Source: a bacterium (GTDB taxonomy: Bacteria; Bacillota; Clostridia; Oscillospirales; Oscillospiraceae). From it: a stretch of DNA of 8,758 nt. Under the pieces are notes generated by a model, which was not told where the DNA came from, searched no databases, and was given only the letters and a program-made list of their open reading frames with translations. Each line of letters starts with the position of its first letter. Positions within the stretch are counted from its first letter, which is position 1. The DNA lies in NCBI GenBank assembly GCA_019424865.1, contig JAHYYS010000084.1:1-8758 (forward strand), written 5' to 3'. Below, in pieces: positions 1 to 5,645 of the stretch. A program made the translations under genes and the position numbers.

Positions 1-1191
1 GTCATCGACATCCTCAACTATGTGCCCCAGCCCCGGGTGCTGAAGCTGGAGCCGGAGAAGATCAACGCCCTGCTGGGCACCGACGTGGCGGCGGAGGAGA
101 TGGTCCTCATCCTGAAGAAGCTGGACTTCCAGGTGGAGGGGGATCAGGTCACGGTTCCCTCCTGGCGCTCCGATGTAGAGGGCATGGCCGACCTGGCCGA
201 AGAGGTGGCCCGCTTCCACGGCTACAACAATATCCCTGTCACCCTGATGCGGGGGCAGACCACCCTGGGCGGCTACTCCGACGAGGAGCGGCTGGAGCGG
301 CAGCTGGGCGGCGTGTGCCGCAGCATGGGCTATGACGAGATTATCACCTACTCCTTCATTTCCCCCACCTGCTATGACAAGATCCGCTGGCCCCGGGACT
401 ACCACAACCGCGAATCCCTGAAAATTCTCAACCCCCTGGGGGAGGACACCTCCATCATGCGCACCACCACCCTGCCCTCCATGCTGGAGATCCTGGCCCG
501 GAACTACAACTACCGCAACCAGGATGTGAGCCTGTACGAGGTGGGCCGCATCTATCTCCCCGGCGGCAAGGACGGGCTGGCCAACGAGGCCAAGGTGCTC
601 ACGCTGGGAGCCTACGGCGGGGAAATGGACTTCTATGCCATGAAGGGGGCTGTGGAGGCCCTTCTGAAGGACCTGCGGGTGAAGGAGGTCTCCTTCCGGC
701 CCTATGCCGGCGGCCCGGAGGAGCAGTCCTACCACCCCGGCCGCTTCGCCCAGGTGTGGAGCGGCAGCAGCTGCCTGGGCTGCTTCGGCCAGATTCACCC
801 CCTGGTGGCCCAGAACTACGGGGTGGACGGAGAGCTGTACTGTGCCCAGCTGAGCCTGAGTGCGCTGATGCAGGCCAAGGGGGCCGATCCGGAGTACGTG
901 CCCCTGCCCAAGTTCCCCGCTGTCACCCGGGACATCGCCGTGGTCTGTGACGAGAAGGTCACGGTGGGCGCGCTGGAGGAGGCCATCCGCAAGGGGGTCT
1001 GCGGCCTGCTGAAGGAGGTCAAGCTCTTTGACATCTACCGGGGGACCAACATCCCCGAGGGGAAGAAGTCGGTGGCCTTTAACCTGGTGCTGCGCGCCGA
1101 CGACCGCAGCCTGACCAGCGAGGAGGCGGATGCCGACGTGAAGAGCATCCTGGAGACGCTGGAAAAGGAGACGGGCGCGGTACTGCGCTGA
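1..1191 (+). CDS. pheT: Phenylalanine--tRNA ligase beta subunit, C-terminal half (5' end outside window)
   Basis: This is the beta chain of the alpha2-beta2 enzyme that charges tRNA-Phe with phenylalanine in the cytoplasm. The frame is open from base 1 to a TGA at 1189-1191, giving 396 visible residues, about half of a usual PheT of roughly 800. Visible residues ~10-75 are the B5 domain, with the typical stretch WRSDVEGMADLAEEVARFHGY. The middle (~90-290) is the catalytic-core-like domain of the beta chain. Residues ~301-396, starting PLPKFPAVTRDIAVV, are the C-terminal ferredoxin-like anticodon-binding domain (FDX-ACB) and run to a natural end. The missing part would hold the tRNA-binding and B3/B4 editing domains. 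pheS normally lies just upstream, but this is not visible here. The last 22 codons (including the stop) are duplicated 239 bases downstream. The identification is from family motifs and is close to certain. Confidence 0.97.
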   Translation, partial: VIDILNYVPQPRVLKLEPEKINALLGTDVAAEEMVLILKKLDFQVEGDQVTVPSWRSDVEGMADLAEEVARFHGYNNIPVTLMRGQTTLGGYSDEERLERQLGGVCRSMGYDEIITYSFISPTCYDKIRWPRDYHNRESLKILNPLGEDTSIMRTTTLPSMLEILARNYNYRNQDVSLYEVGRIYLPGGKDGLANEAKVLTLGAYGGEMDFYAMKGAVEALLKDLRVKEVSFRPYAGGPEEQSYHPGRFAQVWSGSSCLGCFGQIHPLVAQNYGVDGELYCAQLSLSALMQAKGADPEYVPLPKFPAVTRDIAVVCDEKVTVGALEEAIRKGVCGLLKEVKLFDIYRGTNIPEGKKSVAFNLVLRADDRSLTSEEADADVKSILETLEKETGAVLR

Positions 1192-1270
1192 CGTTGTTTC
1201 CGCCTCCTCGGGGCCCCGCAGAGCGGGGCGCGCGGAAGCGCGGACAAGGGTTTTGCAAAGCAAAACCTTG

Positions 1271-1303
1271 GGTCCGGCGGAATTCAGTTCCGCCGGACCT
1301 TTT
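1271..1303 (+). terminator. Putative intrinsic terminator after pheT (copy 1)
   Basis: A perfect 12-bp GC-rich stem (1271-1282 with 1288-1299, 5-base loop TTCAG) is followed directly by TTTT at 1300-1303. The T-run is short, so efficiency is uncertain, but position and polarity fit termination of the pheT transcript. An 8-bp TTTTGC/GCAAAA hairpin lies just upstream at 1249-1267. Confidence 0.6.
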
Positions 1304-1319
1304 AAAAGGCCCTTGGGGC

Positions 1320-1360
1320 CCCATGAAAAGCCCCGGGGAAAATCCGGGGCTTTTCATGGG
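1320..1360. terminator. Long palindrome with bidirectional terminator form (copy 1)
   Basis: Positions 1320-1336 pair with 1344-1360 in a perfect 17-bp stem with a 7-base loop. The GC core is flanked by AAAA on the left and TTTT on the right, inside the stem. This is the form expected of a bidirectional intrinsic terminator, although the stem continues past the T-run into CATGGG. Confidence 0.5.
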
Positions 1361-1364
1361 AGCG

Positions 1365-1430
1365 GCGGACGCCGACGTGAAGAGCATCCTGGAGACGCTG
1401 GAGAAGGAGACGGGCGCGGTACTGCGCTGA
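1365..1430 (+). pseudogene. Duplicated pheT 3' fragment (22 codons including stop)
   Basis: This stretch would encode the last 21 residues of PheT (ending KETGAVLR) followed by TGA, but it has no start codon with a ribosome binding site and no upstream part of the gene. It is a passive remnant of the tandem duplication. The one difference from the real tail inside the shared codons beyond the junction is a synonymous GAA to GAG at 1403, so too little has changed to show decay. It should not be annotated as a protein. Confidence 0.9.
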
Positions 1431-1509
1431 CGTTGTTTCCGCCTCCTCGGGGCCCCGCAGAGCGGGGCGCGCGGAAGCGCGGACAAGGGTTTTGCAAAGC
1501 AAAACCTTG

Positions 1510-1542
1510 GGTCCGGCGGAATTCAGTTCCGCCGGACCTTTT
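1510..1542 (+). terminator. Putative intrinsic terminator (copy 2)
   Basis: An identical repeat of the 12-bp stem plus TTTT found 239 bases upstream. It now lies between pheT and the promoter of the glycosyltransferase operon, so it would act as a second insulator against read-through. Confidence 0.55.
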
Positions 1543-1558
1543 AAAAGGCCCTTGGGGC

Positions 1559-1599
1559 CCCATGAAAAGCCCCGGGGAAAACCCGGGGCTTTTCATGGG
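1559..1599. terminator. Long palindrome with bidirectional terminator form (copy 2)
   Basis: The duplicate of the 1320-1360 palindrome. The C at 1582 (T in copy 1) can pair with G at 1576, which lengthens the perfect stem to 18 bp and shortens the loop to GAAAA. The AAAA and TTTT tracts flank the GC core as in copy 1. It ends 15 bases before the -35 box of the next promoter. Confidence 0.5.
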
Positions 1600-1613
1600 A
1601 GCGGCGGACGCTC

Positions 1614-1642
1614 TTGCAATACGGGGAAAAGTATCATATAAT
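1614..1642 (+). promoter_or_regulatory. Sigma-A type promoter of the glycosyltransferase operon
   Basis: A -35 box TTGCAA (1614-1619) and a perfect -10 box TATAAT (1637-1642) are separated by 17 bases, which predicts a start of transcription near 1649. The ~56-base leader contains a hairpin at 1654-1674 (8-bp CCGCCCGG stem, 5-base loop) without a T-run. The promoter begins 10 bases after the edge of the tandem duplication and is intact. Confidence 0.85.
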
Positions 1643-1705
1643 TGGAGGTACCGCCGCCCGGGGAAGCCGGGCGGACTGCAATCCCCGGAGGAAGGGAGGA
1701 GCCAT

Positions 1706-3307
1706 ATGACCATAGACCAACAGGGGGGCAGACTGTGGCGCCGCCTGCCGGTGACGGCCAGGACGGCCTTTTTCAGCTGCCTGGCAGCCGGATACGCGGT
1801 TCATTTGTACGCCTTTACCAACCTGATCCCCAACGCCGACGGACTGAGCCGGGTGTTTGACCCCCAGCAGATGACGGTTTCCGGCCGGTGGTTTCTCCAC
1901 TATGCCTCCGTGCTGAACAATTTTACCCAGATGCCGGCGGTGATTGGCCTGCTGTCCCTGGTGCTCCTGGGGCTGGCCGCCGCTTTCACAGTGGACTTGC
2001 TGCAGCTGCGCAGCCGGGTGCTGGCGGGACTGACGGGGGCGGTGATGGCGGCGTTCCCCTGTGTGGGGTATACGTTCCTCTATATGTTCACCGCCTCGGC
2101 CTACTGTCTGGCGATTTTTCTGGCGGTGCTGTCCGTGTGGCTGGCCCGGCGGGGAAAGCTGGGCTGGGTGCTGGGGGTGATTGCCCTGGCCCTGTCCATG
2201 GGCACCTATCAGGCCTATGTGACGGTGGCCATCGGCCTGTCCCTGCTGGTGGTGTTCCGGGAGACGCTGGACCCCCGGGCCGATTTCCGCGGTACTCTGG
2301 GCCTGGGGCTGCGGCTGGCCGGGTTTCTGCTGGCGGGGGCCGTGCTGTACTACGGAATTTTGATGCTCTTTCTTGAAATCAAGGATCTGGAGCTGCTGTC
2401 CTATTTGGGCATGGATGCGGCCAGTTCGGGCTATCCCTTTGCCCGTCTGCCCGGACTGATTCTGGAGACCTATAAGCAGGCGGTGGCCTTCTTCTTTGTG
2501 CCCGGGGCGGCGGACGGCTTTGCCAACGGCTTTATGGTCCTGCTGGATTTGGCCGCCCTGATTTTGGGGTGCGTCTGCCTGTGGTTCCGGCTGGCCCACC
2601 AGGGGCTGGGCAGAGCGGTGTGGCGTCCGGTGGGCGCGCTGGCCATGGTTGCCCTGCTGCCTCTGGGTATCAACTTCATGCAGGTGCTCTCCCCCTATTC
2701 CGCTCCCACCCCCATGATGAAATATGCCTTTGTGGCGGTCTATCTGGCGGTGTTTCTGCTGGCCGACCTGGCCGACGGCCTGCCCGCCGCGCTCCGCCTG
2801 CCCCGCAATGCGGTGCGCCTGACGGCCCTGTGGGCGGCGGCGGTGCTGCTGTTCTGCCTGAACACCAGCAACCTGCTGTACACTGCCTCCGCCCAGGCCC
2901 ACCGGGCCACCGAGAGCTATGTGACCCGGCTGTTTGCCCGCATTGAGAGCTGCCCGGGCTATGAGCCGGGGATGGAGGTGGTCATCATCGGGGCGATTCC
3001 CGCGGATCAGCTTCATTCGGATATCCCCAGCTACGCCCAGGTGGATCATTACAGCGTCCCCTTCCACACTGTGGCGACACTGAATAAGCACATCTATTAC
3101 TATTTGAACGATTGGCTGAACATCCCGGTGGAGGAGCCCTCGGAGGAGACGATGCAGGCCGTCTCCGACTCCCCGGAGTTCCAGGCCATGCCCCTCTATC
3201 CCGCCCAGGGCAGCGTCCAGGTGCTGGACGGGCGGGTGGTGGTGCGGATGCAGGAGACCTACACCCCCAAATCAGACTACGAGATTGCCTTTGAGAACAG
3301 GAGATAA
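1706..3307 (+). CDS. GtrII-like polytopic membrane glycosyltransferase
   Basis: Likely transfers a sugar from a polyprenyl-phosphate carrier to a surface polymer on the outer face of the membrane, the last step of a three-component Gtr system. The ATG at 1706 is chosen because GGAGG (1695-1699) lies 6 bases upstream and a promoter precedes it. The frame is open back to 1253, but that extension crosses the repeat and lacks a start signal. The protein has 533 residues with about ten or eleven hydrophobic segments (roughly 18-38, 76-97, 103-122, 126-147, 151-185, 203-224, 275-294, 307-327, 338-354, 370-388). Family-like features are NADG at 43-46 and GRWF at 60-63 in the first external loop, and GTYQAY at 166-171. 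The last ~145 residues are soluble and probably external. It is followed after 3 bases by the GtrB-like gene. The Glucos_trans_II assignment is from motif and topology memory; the sugar and acceptor are unknown. Confidence 0.82.
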   Translation: MTIDQQGGRLWRRLPVTARTAFFSCLAAGYAVHLYAFTNLIPNADGLSRVFDPQQMTVSGRWFLHYASVLNNFTQMPAVIGLLSLVLLGLAAAFTVDLLQLRSRVLAGLTGAVMAAFPCVGYTFLYMFTASAYCLAIFLAVLSVWLARRGKLGWVLGVIALALSMGTYQAYVTVAIGLSLLVVFRETLDPRADFRGTLGLGLRLAGFLLAGAVLYYGILMLFLEIKDLELLSYLGMDAASSGYPFARLPGLILETYKQAVAFFFVPGAADGFANGFMVLLDLAALILGCVCLWFRLAHQGLGRAVWRPVGALAMVALLPLGINFMQVLSPYSAPTPMMKYAFVAVYLAVFLLADLADGLPAALRLPRNAVRLTALWAAAVLLFCLNTSNLLYTASAQAHRATESYVTRLFARIESCPGYEPGMEVVIIGAIPADQLHSDIPSYAQVDHYSVPFHTVATLNKHIYYYLNDWLNIPVEEPSEETMQAVSDSPEFQAMPLYPAQGSVQVLDGRVVVRMQETYTPKSDYEIAFENRR

Positions 3308-3310
3308 CCC

Positions 3311-4282
3311 ATGGAACAGACAGTGAAACAGGGCCTTTTATCGGTGGTGCTCCCCGCCTTTAACGAGGAGGCCTCCGTCCCCCGGGCGGCGGACACCCTG
3401 TCCGCCCTGCTGGAGGGGGCGGGCATTGACCACGAGATTGTCTTTGTGGATGACGGCTCCCGGGACCACACCTGGCAGGCCGTTCAGGCCCAGACGCAGC
3501 GCCACCCCCAGGTGCGCGGCGTGCGCTTTTCCCGGAACTTCGGCAAGGAGGCCGCCATCTTTGCCGGCCTGGCCCAGGCCCGGGGGGACTGCGTGGTGGT
3601 GATGGACTGTGACCTGCAGCACCCGCCGGAGAAGGCGGTGGAGATGTACCGCCTGTGGCAGCAGGGCTATCAGGTGGTGGAGGGGGTCAAAACCAGCCGG
3701 GGCAAGGAGAGCTTTCTGCACACCTTTGCCGCCCGCAGCTTCTACTCCATCATCAGCCGGGCCACCGGCATCGACATGTCCCGCGCCTCTGACTTCAAGC
3801 TGCTGGACCGCCGGGCGGCAGATACCCTGCTGGCCATGCGGGAGAAGAACGCCTTCTTCCGGGCTCTGTCCTCCTGGATAGGGTTTTCCACGGCCCAGGT
3901 GGAGTTTGAAGTGCAGCCCCGCCTGGAGGGGGAGTCCAAATGGTCGGTGCGCAGCCTGGTGCGCTATGCCCTGACCAACATCGCCTCCTTTTCCACCGCG
4001 CCCCTCCAGCTGGTGACCCTGCTGGGGGTGGTGGTCTTCACCTGTTCGGTGGTGCTGGGGGTGTGGTCCCTGTGGCAGAAGGCCACCGGTCAGGCGCTGG
4101 AGGGCTTTACCACGGTGATTTTGCTTCAGCTGCTCATCGGCAGCATCCTGATGATCTGCCTGGGCATCATCGGCTATTATATCGCCAAAATATACGAGGA
4201 GATTAAAGACCGGCCCCGGTATATCGTGGCCGAGCGCTGCGAGGGGCAGGATCATGATGGACAAGCTGAAAAAAATATTTGA
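3311..4282 (+). CDS. GtrB-like family 2 glycosyltransferase (polyprenyl-phosphate sugar synthase)
   Basis: A GT-A fold enzyme of 323 residues, expected to move a sugar from a nucleotide sugar (glucose from UDP-glucose in characterised GtrB proteins) to undecaprenyl phosphate at the cytoplasmic face. Visible motifs are VVLPAFNEE (12-20), VDDGSRD (46-52), RFSRNFGKEAA (72-82), the metal-binding MDCDLQHPP (98-106) and ASDFKLLDR (159-167). Two membrane helices follow at about 232-255 and 267-293, then a basic tail with RPRY at 301-304, as in DPM1/GtrB/CsbB-type proteins. The ATG at 3311 has AGGAG (3299-3303) seven bases upstream, inside the end of the previous gene, so translation is probably coupled. 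The 3' end overlaps the GtrA-like gene by 29 bases. The sugar could also be GlcNAc or galactose, since sequence alone does not fix it. Confidence 0.93.
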   Translation: MEQTVKQGLLSVVLPAFNEEASVPRAADTLSALLEGAGIDHEIVFVDDGSRDHTWQAVQAQTQRHPQVRGVRFSRNFGKEAAIFAGLAQARGDCVVVMDCDLQHPPEKAVEMYRLWQQGYQVVEGVKTSRGKESFLHTFAARSFYSIISRATGIDMSRASDFKLLDRRAADTLLAMREKNAFFRALSSWIGFSTAQVEFEVQPRLEGESKWSVRSLVRYALTNIASFSTAPLQLVTLLGVVVFTCSVVLGVWSLWQKATGQALEGFTTVILLQLLIGSILMICLGIIGYYIAKIYEEIKDRPRYIVAERCEGQDHDGQAEKNI

Positions 4283-4694
4283 CCCCACCTTCTTCCGTTT
4301 TATCATCGTGGGGTGCATCAATACCCTGGTGGGCTACGGCGTCATGTTCGGGCTGTACAACCTGGCGGGGCTGCATACCTGGGGGGACCGGGGCTACTGG
4401 ATCTCCTCCGCCGCCAACTATGTGGTGGGCAGCATTGTCAGCTATGTTCTCAACAAGCACTTCACCTTCCGCAATCGGGAGAAGGGGGCGGGAGTGGTGG
4501 TCCGCTTTATCCTCAATATCACCGTCTGTTACCTGCTGGCCTACGGCCTGGCCAGGCCGGCGGTGAACTGGGCGCTGGGCGGCATGGGCCTGGGGGAGCA
4601 GCTCCAGGGGAACCTGACCATGCTCTTCGGCTCCGGCCTGTTTGTAATTCTGAACTACTGCGGCCAGCGCTTTTTCGCCTTCAAAACCAAATAA
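4254..4694 (+). CDS. GtrA-like flippase family protein
   Basis: A small 146-residue membrane protein of the GtrA family, proposed to flip polyprenyl-phosphate sugar across the cytoplasmic membrane. Four hydrophobic segments are visible at about 14-36, 48-67, 81-101 and 119-137. Family signatures are FRFIIVGCINTLVGY (14-28), VLNKHFTFR (65-73) and NYCGQRFFAF near the C-terminus. It starts inside the end of the GtrB-like gene (29-base overlap, different frame), with GGGGCAGG just upstream. Two adjacent ATG codons (4254 and 4257) are possible starts. Together with the two upstream genes it completes a GtrII-GtrB-GtrA set in one operon. A transport role for GtrA proteins is inferred in the literature more than directly shown. 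Confidence 0.92.
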   Translation: MMDKLKKIFDPTFFRFIIVGCINTLVGYGVMFGLYNLAGLHTWGDRGYWISSAANYVVGSIVSYVLNKHFTFRNREKGAGVVVRFILNITVCYLLAYGLARPAVNWALGGMGLGEQLQGNLTMLFGSGLFVILNYCGQRFFAFKTK

Positions 4695-4699
4695 GCTGC

Positions 4700-4768
4700 T
4701 TCAGCCCCGGCCCGCACTGCGGGCCGGGGCTGAAACTGTCCCCAAAGCGGCGGCTTCGGTCTTTTTTT
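4700..4768 (+). terminator. Hairpin and T-run ending the glycosyltransferase operon
   Basis: A perfect 16-bp stem (4700-4715 with 4719-4734, loop ACT) begins 6 bases after the gtrA-like stop codon. No T-run follows it directly. A run of seven T (4762-4768) comes 27 bases later, after a weaker imperfect hairpin. The pair probably stops the operon transcript, or at least protects its 3' end. Confidence 0.6.
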
Positions 4769-4849
4769 GAGTGAGACAAAATGAAATGTTCCCCGCGGGA
4801 GGGATTTTTTGCTCTGGTTCATGCGGGGGGATTAAAAAATAAAAAAATG

Positions 4850-4875
4850 GGAACCTTTTTCCATAGAACGCCGTC
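4850..4875 (+). promoter_or_regulatory. Candidate ECF-sigma promoter before the lipoprotein gene
   Basis: GGAACC followed by TTTTT (4850-4860) resembles the -35 element of extracytoplasmic-function sigma factors (AAC motif plus T-tract). CGTC (4872-4875) resembles their -10 element, with 17 bases between GGAAC and CGTC. Transcription would start near 4882. No good sigma-A pair was seen in the same spacer. The rest of 4769-4849 is AT-rich sequence with a short CCCGCGGG palindrome at 4792-4799 and no recognised gene. Confidence 0.5.
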
Positions 4876-4935
4876 AAAGACAGTGTGCGCGGAAAATCGG
4901 CGCGGAAATTAAGCATGAAAAGGAGAACTTATACT

Positions 4936-5460
4936 GTGAAAATCAGACTTTCTGCCCTTGCCCTTGCGGCCGCTCTGGCCCTGTCCCTGCTGGCCGGATG
5001 CTCCGGCGGGGGAGCGGGGGACACCTCGGCCAAGACCCCGGAGGAGCTGACGCAGCTGTATGCCTCGGCCATCACCGACAACGGCGGGGAGCAGGTGGAG
5101 TATAACCCGGTGATCTCCCAGGTGAGCGAGGAGGACACGTCCGGCATGATGCTGGAGTCCATGGGCCTGAATCAGGAGGATATGACCGCCTTCGGCATCA
5201 GCATGTCCCTGATGAATGTCCAGGCCTATGGCATTGCCGCCGTTATGCCCGCAGAGGGCAGGGAGGAGGCGGTGAAGGAGGCCCTCCAGGGCTATATCGA
5301 CCGGCAGAAGCAGAGCTTTGAGAACTATCTGGCCGACCAGTATGCCGTGGCCGAGAGCGCCCGGCTGGAGACCCTGTCCGACGGTACCGTGCTGATGGTT
5401 ATGTGCCAGGACCAGGACACCGTGTTTGACGCCATTTCCAAGGCTATCGAAGAGGGCTGA
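4936..5460 (+). CDS. DUF4358-like lipoprotein, function unknown
   Basis: A 174-residue protein with a lipoprotein signal peptide: MKIR, a hydrophobic stretch (~5-20) and the lipobox LLAGC with the lipidated Cys at 22, then a Gly/Ser-rich linker. It should be anchored to the outer face of the membrane. The mature part, with an AYGIAAVMP strand (98-105), a charged helix and QKQSFENYLADQY (125-137) before LSDGTVLMVMC, resembles Clostridia DUF4358 proteins, whose role is unknown. GTG 4936 is chosen because AGGAG (4921-4925) lies 10 bases upstream and the signal peptide then starts directly with MKIR. ATG 4915 is in frame and would add seven residues but has a weaker ribosome site. The gene stands alone between a candidate ECF promoter and a strong terminator. 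A role in envelope stress would be inference only. Confidence 0.82.
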   Translation: MKIRLSALALAAALALSLLAGCSGGGAGDTSAKTPEELTQLYASAITDNGGEQVEYNPVISQVSEEDTSGMMLESMGLNQEDMTAFGISMSLMNVQAYGIAAVMPAEGREEAVKEALQGYIDRQKQSFENYLADQYAVAESARLETLSDGTVLMVMCQDQDTVFDAISKAIEEG

Positions 5461-5474
5461 GCCCTCCCCCACCG

Positions 5475-5517
5475 ACCCCGGGCCCGACGGATACTCCGCC
5501 GGGCCCGGGGTATTTTT
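5475..5517 (+). terminator. Strong intrinsic terminator after the lipoprotein gene
   Basis: A 12-bp stem (5475-5486 with 5500-5511) is extended inward by a CGGA/TCCG stem across one mismatch, with loop TAC. It is followed by A and TTTTT at 5513-5517. It lies 14 bases after the stop codon and has all the features of a Rho-independent terminator. Confidence 0.93.
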
Positions 5518-5573
5518 AGCAAAAAATAAGATGTGCAAAATTAATAAAATAAAATCGAAAAATTGACGATCTA

Positions 5574-5602
5574 TTGTAAAAATAAGAAAAATGTGATATA
5601 GT
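5574..5602 (+). promoter_or_regulatory. Sigma-A promoter of the phosphoribosyltransferase-like gene
   Basis: The -35 box is TTGTAA (5574-5579) and the -10 box is TATAGT (5597-5602) with a 17-base spacer ending in TGA, an extended -10 element. The surrounding 5518-5600 region is strongly AT-rich, in contrast to the genes. Transcription should start near 5609, leaving a short leader of about 37 bases. Confidence 0.8.
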
Positions 5603-5645
5603 AAACCTGTCCACAAAAGTACCCAGACAGTTAGGAGGCAGAAGC

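Larger units (their letters stand above)
1126..1364. repeat. Tandem duplication, copy 1 (239-bp unit)
   Basis: The first of two adjacent 239-bp units. It spans the last 66 bases of pheT and its whole 3' intergenic region with several hairpins. It differs from copy 2 at only three positions: 1131 (T versus C), 1164 (A versus G, synonymous in pheT) and 1343 (T versus C, in a hairpin loop). Within the spacer part the unit carries inverted repeats at 1213-1229 (7-bp stem), 1229-1242 (5-bp stem), 1249-1267 (8-bp stem), 1271-1299 (12-bp stem) and 1320-1360 (17-bp stem). This copy holds the true end of pheT. Confidence 0.97.
1365..1603. repeat. Tandem duplication, copy 2 (239-bp unit)
   Basis: The second unit, exactly 239 bases downstream of copy 1 and about 98.7% identical by direct comparison. 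It begins at a chimeric junction: GCGGAC matches the sequence that follows copy 2 (1604-1609), while the next bases GCC match pheT (1132-1134). It ends where unique sequence resumes with GCGGACGCT at 1604. All hairpins of copy 1 are repeated here, so transcripts leaving pheT meet two identical sets. Confidence 0.96.

Noticed and set aside
1194..1430. Small open frame ending in the duplicated pheT tail
   Set aside because: It begins at a TTG without a ribosome site, and its frame is open only because the repeat joins spacer to the pheT end.
1126..1603. CRISPR-like or transposon-flanking direct repeats
   Set aside because: There are just two adjacent long copies with no spacer and no transposase, so simple tandem duplication explains them.
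1253..1705. In-frame upstream extension of the GtrII-like gene
   Set aside because: It runs through the duplicated hairpins and the promoter and has no ribosome site. The extra residues look like translated palindromes, and a much better start exists at 1706.
1634..3091. Long open frame on the - strand (485 codons) opposite the GtrII-like gene
   Set aside because: The composition is Gln/His/Gly-rich low complexity, typical of the complement of GC-rich membrane-protein codons. No ribosome site or family was recognised.
3338..4321. Long open frame on the - strand opposite the GtrB-like gene
   Set aside because: It is a shadow of the GC-rich third positions, and the + strand gene has full family motifs.
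1706..4694. Prophage-borne serotype-conversion island
   Set aside because: The gene set resembles phage gtr cassettes, but no integrase, att repeat, tRNA target or compositional break was seen around it.
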